From NCBI RefSeq assembly GCF_014645495.1, contig NZ_BMLV01000005.1, positions 62,001 to 126,000 on the forward strand: a stretch of DNA of 64,000 bases, read 5' to 3'. The notes below the pieces were generated by a model that had not been told where the DNA came from, searched no databases, and saw only the letters and a program-made list of their open reading frames with translations. This document shows, piece by piece, positions 53,113-59,959 of this stretch. This stretch comes from Cloacibacterium rupense. Its GTDB lineage: Bacteria > Bacteroidota > Bacteroidia > Flavobacteriales > Weeksellaceae. The translations under genes were made by a program, and so were the position numbers. Each line of letters opens with the position of its first letter. Position 1 is the first letter of the stretch.

Positions 53113-55053
53113 TTATTTCTTAACTACGGTGACTAACTGACCTTCGTATTTGGTAATGGCATCAAAAATCTGCTTAAAGGCAGGGTAATATTCTTTTGGA
53201 AAGAAAGAATCATCTACCAAAATATTACTTTCTACAGTAATTTTATTCCCTTCTTGGTTTACCAAGTAACTATATTTAATAGCATCATCTTCTGTTTTAA
53301 ATTTTTTAGAATCTGGCAAGGTTTCGAACTTATACCCTTCCGGAATCGTGATAGTCACTTTTTTGTTTTTATTATAAGCCGAAATAAATTCTATAGGATT
53401 TCTTCTTTCTTCGGTTTGATTAAAATCATGATTTTTAGAATATAAAAACAATAATGGATTAAAAATAAATTTACCTCCAACACCATCTACAAAAGAATCT
53501 GAAGTAAAATCAAAACTGGTTTCAAATTCATTGTCATTTAAGGCACCTGATTTAAGGTTAGACAAAGGAAATTTATATCGTTCTTTGTAATTTTCTTTTT
53601 GGTAACCATCTTTATCTTCTTCGTATTGCTCATTGTTTAACATCGCATATACTTTGGTATCTTTATCGGTGAAATGACCAGCAAAAGTGGCGTCTTTCTC
53701 TAATTGAGCCGTTACTTCTAGATAAGTATTGCTTTTTTCTGGGTTTACAATGTTAATTTGTTCTGCTTTTTTGTCTGTAAACAAAAATCCATTGTAATTT
53801 ACTGCTCTAGGTGGAATTACATTAATAGAAGAAAGTTTAGAAGTAGCATCTAAAGTATACAATTGTTTATTAGATTCTACACAAGCTATCACATAATTAA
53901 GACTTGTAATAGATGGTAAATAATTGGTAACCATACCCATATTGACTGTTGAAAGCACCACAGGATTGGCATTAATTCCTGCATTTCTCAATAATAAAAC
54001 AAGAAGAATATTAATTTCTGCAGAATTTCCTACTTTGGTATTAATTAAATTTTTAATTCCTTCTTCTGTAAAAACTCTATTCTTATGGTCCCAAGTGTAA
54101 TTTTTTTGAACAAATTTCAGAATAGCTTCTGTCTTTTTAAGTTCATTTGGAATTTGTTTTATCTCTGCCGGAAGTAAATCTTTTACTAGATGGTCTTTCC
54201 TAAGTGCCCCACCAAATCCTTCTTCTTCCATCATTTCTTTTCTAACATCATCCCAAGAAAGGGTGTATGATTTTAAAACATTTCCTGTGTACGAAGAGTT
54301 AAGCTCTGCTCTAATAGAGGTCTTATAATTATCTATGTTCTTAACATAATTTTCGTCTAAGAAAGCTTTCAAATTCTCATAACCAAATCTGTATGTTCTA
54401 TAATCTGCACCATACAACATTCTTTCTTCTGAAATTCTATATTTAGGCATAACAGAACCTTTGTAATTGATACTATACCCTAATTCTTTTGGAGTATCAA
54501 GAACATATTCTGTGTAGATTATAGGAACTTCTTCCTCAATCATAATTTTTGGCATTTCTCTAATAAACGGACTGAATACGGTATATGAGTATTCTACTAC
54601 AGAGCCATCTTTAACATTAGGAAAAGCAAATTTTACAATATTGTATCTTTTATTTTCAGTAGATTTAAATTTAGAATCTTTTTCAACTTTGTTGGTAACA
54701 ATTTTATCATTTTCTAAATTGTACGTGTAAGCTTTTAAATTAGATAATTTTTCTTCATTACCAGACTGCGCCTCATAAAGTGCAATTTCTTTATTTAAAA
54801 AATCCTCTGCTTTGTCTTTATTATAAATTTTTACTCTATCAACTATCTTAATTTCCATCTCATAATCTTTTCTGATGTAATAGTGTATAGATCTGTACAA
54901 AACTTCTGCTGGAGCGTCTTCCTTTAAAGTAGATTTTGTTTTTTTAAGGTCTTCAATAGTAAGTTTTGGGGTATCTAAAAATTTATGTTCTTTTTGAGCT
55001 AAGTAGAAGCTAAAAGAAAAAATTGTAAATAGGACAAGAAGTTTTGTTTTCAT
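53113..55053 (-). CDS. DUF3857/transglutaminase-like exported protein with degenerate active site
   Basis: A 646-residue protein with a signal peptide (LFTIFSFSFYLAQ), a DUF3857 N-terminal domain (about 50-230), a transglutaminase-like domain (about 300-410) and a beta-rich C-terminus. In the active site the cysteine position is S344 (VGNSAEINI), the histidine position is Y387 (SLNYVIA) and only D402 (LDATSK) remains. The active copy upstream has Cys-His-Glu. So this paralogue is probably not a protease or acyltransferase but a binding partner. It starts seven bases after the active copy, in one operon. Confidence 0.82.
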   Translation of the reverse strand: MKTKLLVLFTIFSFSFYLAQKEHKFLDTPKLTIEDLKKTKSTLKEDAPAEVLYRSIHYYIRKDYEMEIKIVDRVKIYNKDKAEDFLNKEIALYEAQSGNEEKLSNLKAYTYNLENDKIVTNKVEKDSKFKSTENKRYNIVKFAFPNVKDGSVVEYSYTVFSPFIREMPKIMIEEEVPIIYTEYVLDTPKELGYSINYKGSVMPKYRISEERMLYGADYRTYRFGYENLKAFLDENYVKNIDNYKTSIRAELNSSYTGNVLKSYTLSWDDVRKEMMEEEGFGGALRKDHLVKDLLPAEIKQIPNELKKTEAILKFVQKNYTWDHKNRVFTEEGIKNLINTKVGNSAEINILLVLLLRNAGINANPVVLSTVNMGMVTNYLPSITSLNYVIACVESNKQLYTLDATSKLSSINVIPPRAVNYNGFLFTDKKAEQINIVNPEKSNTYLEVTAQLEKDATFAGHFTDKDTKVYAMLNNEQYEEDKDGYQKENYKERYKFPLSNLKSGALNDNEFETSFDFTSDSFVDGVGGKFIFNPLLFLYSKNHDFNQTEERRNPIEFISAYNKNKKVTITIPEGYKFETLPDSKKFKTEDDAIKYSYLVNQEGNKITVESNILVDDSFFPKEYYPAFKQIFDAITKYEGQLVTVVKK

Positions 55054-55060
55054 TGTTTAG

Positions 55061-56947
55061 TTATTGTTTTGAAATTAAAATTTTGGTATGGTCTAAACTG
55101 GTCGTTTTTTTTCTAAAATCAGCATAAGCTTTAAATTTTTCTTTAGGATAATTACCCTTTGAAATGGTAATTTTCCTATTCACAAGAAGTTTATTTCCGT
55201 CTAATTTGAAATCTAAATTATATGAGCCAAACTCTGAATTTAAGGCAATTGGCAAAGGCTTTTCTGCTAATTTATATCCTGCTGGTATGGTGAATTCTGT
55301 TTCGTAAATATCTTGATAAGAAAATGGTAATGAGAGTGGCAATTTTCTTTCTTCATCTGCACTAATATTAGATGTCTCTAGAAGAGGTAAAACCCTAAAG
55401 AAAATGTCATTTCCTAGTTTTTTAGAATAGTCATTTACTTTAAATTTTGCTTGATAAGTAATTTCTGCTTTTTCTTTATCATTATTAATATTATTTACCT
55501 CTAAATTTTCGATTTTTATATGGTCATATCTGCCTTTCACTGCATCTTTTACATCTTCTTTTGAAAGACCAAGCATGTACATATTAAAATCATATTGAGC
55601 TTTAGAATAGTAAAAGTCAGAATTTAGATTAATGCTATTATCTTCATTTAAAACTACTTTAGTTTTGATAATCTCTTGATTTTCTTCTGGTTGATAAACT
55701 GGTGTATCAATAATTTCGATTCCGTTTTCTTTAACTGCTAAAACATTTCTATCTGTCGTGTTGTATGATAAATGATTGAAAGCCATTAGCTGCGATGTAT
55801 TTTCTAACCAAATAGGCTCTTTTTCTGTAGGAATCATTAGAATTACGTGATTTCCGCCCATTTTAGGAAAATCTGGGTCAAAGGATTGCGGTGTTTCGTC
55901 ACTGGTAATTACAGAATAATAAGATTTAATACCTGCTGCATCTAGAAGTGTTTTCATGTAGTTGGTAAGTGCTTTGCAATCACCATAGCCTTTTTTTCTT
56001 ACTTCATCAGGAATTATAGGTTGCCAACCACCAATACCGATAGATACATTTACGTATCTTGTTTTGTTTTGCATGTATTGGTATATTTTCTTCACTTTTT
56101 CAGAAGTTGTCCCAGTAAGATTAAGCGCTGCTACTTCTGCTTTTATCTCTGGGGTAACTACTGATACTGGCGTAAGCAAGTCTTTGTACATCCAATTTCC
56201 AAAGGTTGTCCAGTTGGTCATATCTCCTTGTTTGCCTTCTAGAGTAAATTTTTCAAGAGAAAATTGCACTCTTGGCAATATGGTTTTTAAGCTCGGGGAA
56301 TATGTTTCTTTTTCTATCGCAGGGAAATTTTGATATGAATAAGTCATATTATTAGCATCTCCACTAGAAGTAACTTTCGCAAAACTAGATTCTACTATTT
56401 TAGTTCTTAGTTTAATACCAGACTTATTTACAATAGTAATTTTAGTATTCTCTAAGGAAGTATTGTAATCTAACAATGGATAAAAATCAGGCAAAAAGAT
56501 GGTGTTAGGCGTTTTTACATTGTAAGAATAGGAAATGGTATAAGGATAACTTACTGGAATGTAATTTAAAAACAAAACTCTATCATCTTGATAAAGAGAA
56601 CCTGCAGAGACACTACTAACGTCTGTAAAGTCACTTTTAGAATATTTATTAATTACTTTGCCATTAGCATCTAATATTTGTACTTTTATGTCACTTACTC
56701 TAGTACTTTTATTATAATGAATGGCTACTGTAGCATCTTCATCACCAGCTTTATTGAGTACAGTAAATACATTCTGATGATTAATTTCCATATCATCTAT
56801 AGAATTAATCACATAGGTAGAAACATCATTTCTTATGACAATATTCGCTTTAGATTTTAATTCTTCTGGTATAGAAGAGACTGCATAATTTTGAGAAAAA
56901 TAAAAGTTGGAGAAAACTAAAATAATTAGCTTTAGGAAATTATTCAT
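55061..56947 (-). CDS. DUF3857/transglutaminase-like exported protein, intact triad
   Basis: A 628-residue protein: signal peptide (KLIILVFSNFYFSQ), DUF3857 (about 50-230) and transglutaminase-like domain with C324 (GYGDCKALTNY), H367 (GGNHVIL) and E382 (WLENTSQ, where many relatives have Asp), then a C-terminal DUF3858-like beta domain. Transglutaminase-like enzymes in bacteria usually hydrolyse peptide or amide bonds in envelope proteins or peptidoglycan. Periplasmic or surface location is inferred. First gene of the pair. Confidence 0.82.
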   Translation of the reverse strand: MNNFLKLIILVFSNFYFSQNYAVSSIPEELKSKANIVIRNDVSTYVINSIDDMEINHQNVFTVLNKAGDEDATVAIHYNKSTRVSDIKVQILDANGKVINKYSKSDFTDVSSVSAGSLYQDDRVLFLNYIPVSYPYTISYSYNVKTPNTIFLPDFYPLLDYNTSLENTKITIVNKSGIKLRTKIVESSFAKVTSSGDANNMTYSYQNFPAIEKETYSPSLKTILPRVQFSLEKFTLEGKQGDMTNWTTFGNWMYKDLLTPVSVVTPEIKAEVAALNLTGTTSEKVKKIYQYMQNKTRYVNVSIGIGGWQPIIPDEVRKKGYGDCKALTNYMKTLLDAAGIKSYYSVITSDETPQSFDPDFPKMGGNHVILMIPTEKEPIWLENTSQLMAFNHLSYNTTDRNVLAVKENGIEIIDTPVYQPEENQEIIKTKVVLNEDNSINLNSDFYYSKAQYDFNMYMLGLSKEDVKDAVKGRYDHIKIENLEVNNINNDKEKAEITYQAKFKVNDYSKKLGNDIFFRVLPLLETSNISADEERKLPLSLPFSYQDIYETEFTIPAGYKLAEKPLPIALNSEFGSYNLDFKLDGNKLLVNRKITISKGNYPKEKFKAYADFRKKTTSLDHTKILISKQ

Positions 56948-57030
56948 GATTATTTTTATTGTTTTTTTGAAAGTCTAAATTTAAAAAAAATACTTAAATT
57001 TAACAAAATTTTAACGTTGATTTTTATCAC

Positions 57031-57058
57031 AAAAAAAAGCAGGAGAAATATCCTGCTT
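57031..57058 (-). terminator. Terminator of the Spy-like gene
   Basis: AAGCAGGA/TCCTGCTT stem followed by TTTTTTTT on the minus strand, 26 bases past the stop. Confidence 0.88.
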
Positions 57059-57083
57059 ATTATCAATAACTTAAAACGCTAAA

Positions 57084-57545
57084 TTAATCAACCATAGGAG
57101 CTACCTCTGGATTTTTCATCATTTTTCTCTTCCCCATTTTCCCTTTTTTGTCTTTCATCATCTCTTTACGCTTTTCCATTTTATCTTTTTTATCAGCTTC
57201 CCATTTTTTATATTGGTCTTCTGATAAGATTTTTTTCATTTCTGCAGCGTGTGCATCTTGTTTTTTCTTCATTTCTTGCATTCTAGCATTTCTTTCCTCT
57301 TTATTTTTTTGCATATTTTTTTGCAAGTCTGCCATTTGCTTATCTTGTAGCTCTTTTATTTTTTTTACTTGGTCTTGAGATAAATTGAGGTCTTTAGACA
57401 TTTTATCTAAATGCTCTTGTTGTCTTTTTTGCATTTCAGCTTTTCTTTGCTCAGGATCCATTTTACCAGGTCTATCCATTCCTTTTTGTTGCGCGAAAGC
57501 AATTGTTGCAAAACCTAATACTAAGGTCAAAAATATTTTTTTCAT
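57084..57545 (-). CDS. Spy/CpxP-like Met/Lys-rich periplasmic protein
   Basis: A 153-residue protein with a signal peptide (KKIFLTLVLGFATIAFAQ). It is highly helical with LTxxQ-like motifs, LNLSQDQVKKI and ILSEDQYKKW, characteristic of the Spy/CpxP family. Met makes up more than a tenth of the residues and Lys is very frequent, especially in the tail KKGKMGKRKMMKN. Spy is a chaperone induced by envelope stress; related proteins bind Cu or Zn, and the Met-rich composition would fit copper. Stand-alone, with its own terminator. Confidence 0.78.
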   Translation of the reverse strand: MKKIFLTLVLGFATIAFAQQKGMDRPGKMDPEQRKAEMQKRQQEHLDKMSKDLNLSQDQVKKIKELQDKQMADLQKNMQKNKEERNARMQEMKKKQDAHAAEMKKILSEDQYKKWEADKKDKMEKRKEMMKDKKGKMGKRKMMKNPEVAPMVD

Positions 57546-57638
57546 TTTTAATAATATTTAAATTGTTAATCTGTTTCTTTGATGCTGTAAACAGAATAAG
57601 GTTAAATCATAAAATGATAAAGTTTTGTTAAAAAATAA

Positions 57639-58619
57639 TTATATAAAATTCTCTATTAGATACTTGATGATTTTTTCCGTTTCGTCTGGGAAATCCACTT
57701 TTATATTGTTACCGTTTTCAATCCAGAATTTTAATTTAGAATCAAATTCTTTTTCATCCCAAATCACGGTTGCTCCCATATCTTCTGCTGCCAAAGCATT
57801 ACACTGCTGTTCATACTGATGAAACATAGGCACGCACAATACTTTTTTACCCAAAAACATTGCTTCTGCTGGCCCTTCGAAACCACCACCAGTCAACAAA
57901 CCTTCACTATTGGCAAGAGATTGATTGAATTTTTCGTTATTGATTCTATAAACTACAATATGACTTTTCAAGTAATCTTCTTTGGTATGTTTAGAGAATA
58001 CCTGAAATTTTCGGTCTGGAAATTTTTCTAATTTTTTCAAAATAAATTCATCACTATATGCAGGTAAATAAACAGTGTAATGACCCAAATTTTCAGGAGA
58101 TAAATTTCTAATTTCCGACCTTATCACTGGTGTTTTTATAAAATCATCATACTTTTTAAAATGAAAACCTATTCTGTAAGTTGCTGGCGCATAATTTCTA
58201 AGTATAATTCTACCTAAATGAAATCCAGAAATCACAGGTGTTTTAGGTGATAAAAATGCTGATTGATGACTAAGTGCTACAGACTTTATTTTTCTGAGCT
58301 TACAAGCCCAAGCGGTAACTGGCTCAAAATCATTTATTATTAAATCATAATCTTTTACGGGTAGACTTCTAATATCCTTTATCAATTGCCTAAAGTCGGC
58401 CTTTATGAAACTGCTTTTATAATTGATTCCGCCATTGGTACCAAAATCAAAACCGAAACCCTTAAATTTGTATTTTATTTCTTCATCTAGATTTACATCT
58501 GCCTGAGTTCCGCTAATAAGAATATCTAGCGTTCCGTATTTTTTTAAAATAGGAATAATTTCTCTAGCTCTAGAGACATGCCCATTACCAGTGCCTTGAA
58601 TTGCGTAAAGAATTTTCAT
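57639..58619 (-). CDS. MurG-like glycosyltransferase family protein
   Basis: A 326-residue protein beginning MKILYAIQGTGNGHVSRA, the start of the GT-B MJ1255/VC2487-type family; the C-terminal half has LLTGGGFEGPAEAMFLGKKV, the donor-nucleotide loop, and EQQCNALAAEDMGATVI. The longer frame upstream (19 further codons) lacks homology, so the ATG at 58619 is used. Sugar donor and acceptor unknown; a surface-glycan role is plausible. Follows a candidate small-RNA locus. Confidence 0.82.
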   Translation of the reverse strand: MKILYAIQGTGNGHVSRAREIIPILKKYGTLDILISGTQADVNLDEEIKYKFKGFGFDFGTNGGINYKSSFIKADFRQLIKDIRSLPVKDYDLIINDFEPVTAWACKLRKIKSVALSHQSAFLSPKTPVISGFHLGRIILRNYAPATYRIGFHFKKYDDFIKTPVIRSEIRNLSPENLGHYTVYLPAYSDEFILKKLEKFPDRKFQVFSKHTKEDYLKSHIVVYRINNEKFNQSLANSEGLLTGGGFEGPAEAMFLGKKVLCVPMFHQYEQQCNALAAEDMGATVIWDEKEFDSKLKFWIENGNNIKVDFPDETEKIIKYLIENFI

Positions 58620-58676
58620 AAAAACGAAGTTATCATTATTTCTTTTTGCAAAATCATTATTAAAAAAAATTAACAC

Positions 58677-58707
58677 AAAAAAAAGCGGAAAACTAACTTT
58701 CCGCTTT
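58677..58707 (-). terminator. Terminator of the candidate small RNA
   Basis: AAAGCGGAAA/TTTCCGCTTT stem (loop six bases) followed by TTTTTTTT on the minus strand. No annotated gene ends just upstream of it: the nearest gene already has its own terminator at 58774-58801. Confidence 0.85.
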
Positions 58708-58756
58708 ACTGAATGTAAAAATTAAATTTGATATGAAGAATGTATTATAATTTTTA
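58677..58756 (-). ncRNA. Candidate small RNA between two terminators
   Basis: The stretch between the terminator of the Tyr/Asn/Arg-rich gene and a second terminator at 58677-58707 has no gene. On the minus strand it starts with a TGGCACG-N4-TTTG sigma-54-like element (58756-58770), then an 11-base inverted repeat TGTAAAAATTA (58714-58724 in plus coordinates) / TAATTTTTACA (58748-58758), and ends in the terminator. An RNA of roughly 60-70 bases is predicted. It has no reading frame longer than a few codons. Inference only; a processed 3' UTR is the alternative. Confidence 0.35.
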
Positions 58757-58771
58757 CAAAGAACGTGCCAC
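58756..58771 (-). promoter_or_regulatory. Sigma-54-like promoter element in front of the candidate small RNA
   Basis: GTGGCACGTTCTTTGT on the minus strand resembles the -24/-12 consensus TGGCACG-N4-TTGC; the -24 GG and the CACG are exact, but the -12 GC reads GT. It directly follows the T-run of the preceding terminator. Confidence 0.4.
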
Positions 58772-58773
58772 AA

Positions 58774-58801
58774 TAAAAAAAGGCAGAAAAAAATCTGCCT
58801 T
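58774..58801 (-). terminator. Terminator of the Tyr/Asn/Arg-rich gene
   Basis: AAGGCAGA/TCTGCCTT stem with an A6 loop and a T-run on the minus strand, 36 bases past the stop. Confidence 0.85.
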
Positions 58802-58837
58802 ATCATACTAACTAATTAATTAAAATTAACTAAACCC

Positions 58838-59761
58838 TTATCTGAAGCCTCTTCCACCGCTGTTATGATTTTTATCACTTCCGGCAGAACGGTTATGGTC
58901 ACCACCTCGGAAACCTCCGTTATTTTTAGATTCATTATTCCCTCTGTTTACGTCTTCTGTTCTTTTAGGCGCGTCATTTCTAAAACCATTATTTCTTGGT
59001 TGTTCTGGTTTGTTATTACCAAAATCCCTAGGAGAATCTGTTTCGTTTCGGAAACCTCCATTGTTTTGCGGTCTATCATTATCTTTTCTAAAACCACTAA
59101 CGTTATTTTGTGATTGATTATCTCTTCTGAAGCTGTTATTCCCTTTTACAACATTATTATTACCATTAAAACCATCTCTGAAGCTTCCTTTTCTGAAATC
59201 ATCATTTCTAAAAGTTCTTACATCTACATTTCTATATCTAGGGGTAACATAAACTATAGGTCGATAATGCTTAACTCGATAACTTCTATAATAAACAATT
59301 GGATTGTAATTATGGTAATATCTATTGTAAAAACTTACATAAATTCTTGGACCTAGAATTCTTTCAATCGCAATAAATCTATCATAGTACCAACGATCTG
59401 GATTGTATCTATAGTAATTGAACCAAAAATTATAATTAGAAAATCTATTATTCAAAAGCCTTATCTCTCTAATTTGCCAAGGAGAAAGTCTGAATTCTAC
59501 AAAAAGCCTATCCCAATTAATACTTACAATAGCATTTCTATAGTCATTATAATATCCTCTGTAAAAATCACGGGTATAATAATCCTCAGGATATTCGTAG
59601 TAATAATCTTCTGGATAATTATAATCATCATAGTAATATTCATAAGGGTTATTAGAATATTGATTATTACCATAATTGTCATTTGGATAATATTGTGCGT
59701 AAGCCATTCCTGCCAAAGATAAAATAGAAGCAAGAACCATTTTTTTAAATATCGGTTTCAT
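58838..59761 (-). CDS. Tyr/Asn/Arg-rich exported protein with GFR repeats
   Basis: A 307-residue protein with a signal peptide ending MAYAQ. Three parts: a Tyr/Asp/Asn-rich segment (about 23-75), a folded core (about 80-180) including an LTxxQ-like FRLSPWQIREIRLL and later RWYYDRFIAIERILGPRIY, and a disordered Asn/Gly/Arg-rich tail. The tail repeats the GFR unit: SGFRKDN, GGFRNET, NGFRNDA, GGFRGGD and RGFR at the C-terminus. The core suggests a distant Spy-like fold; the rest has no recognised homologue. A sigma-54-like TTGGCACG element lies upstream. Function unknown. Confidence 0.7.
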   Translation of the reverse strand: MKPIFKKMVLASILSLAGMAYAQYYPNDNYGNNQYSNNPYEYYYDDYNYPEDYYYEYPEDYYTRDFYRGYYNDYRNAIVSINWDRLFVEFRLSPWQIREIRLLNNRFSNYNFWFNYYRYNPDRWYYDRFIAIERILGPRIYVSFYNRYYHNYNPIVYYRSYRVKHYRPIVYVTPRYRNVDVRTFRNDDFRKGSFRDGFNGNNNVVKGNNSFRRDNQSQNNVSGFRKDNDRPQNNGGFRNETDSPRDFGNNKPEQPRNNGFRNDAPKRTEDVNRGNNESKNNGGFRGGDHNRSAGSDKNHNSGGRGFR

Positions 59762-59794
59762 ATTATTTTTATTTAATGATTTGTTAAAGAATAT

Positions 59795-59811
59795 TAAAAA
59801 TACGTGCCAAA
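59795..59811 (-). promoter_or_regulatory. Sigma-54-like element upstream of the Tyr/Asn/Arg-rich gene
   Basis: TTTGGCACGTATTTTTA on the minus strand: the -24 half TTGGCACG is exact, the -12 half (TTTA) is weak. It lies 33 bases before the ATG at 59761. Confidence 0.35.
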
Positions 59812-59898
59812 CTTTCTAAGTTTTTAAAAAATATTTTAAAATTACTTAAAAAACTCTTCAAGCTTTTTTTTAATATAATTAGTTTTGATTTTTTAAAA

Positions 59899-59936
59899 CA
59901 AAAAAAGTTAAAACCAATAGATGATTTTAACTTTTT
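59899..59936 (-). terminator. Terminator of malQ
   Basis: AAAAAGTTAAAA/TTTTAACTTTTT stem followed by a T-run on the minus strand, just past the malQ stop. Confidence 0.75.
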
Positions 59937-59959
59937 ATAATTCATTAAAGAACTGATTA

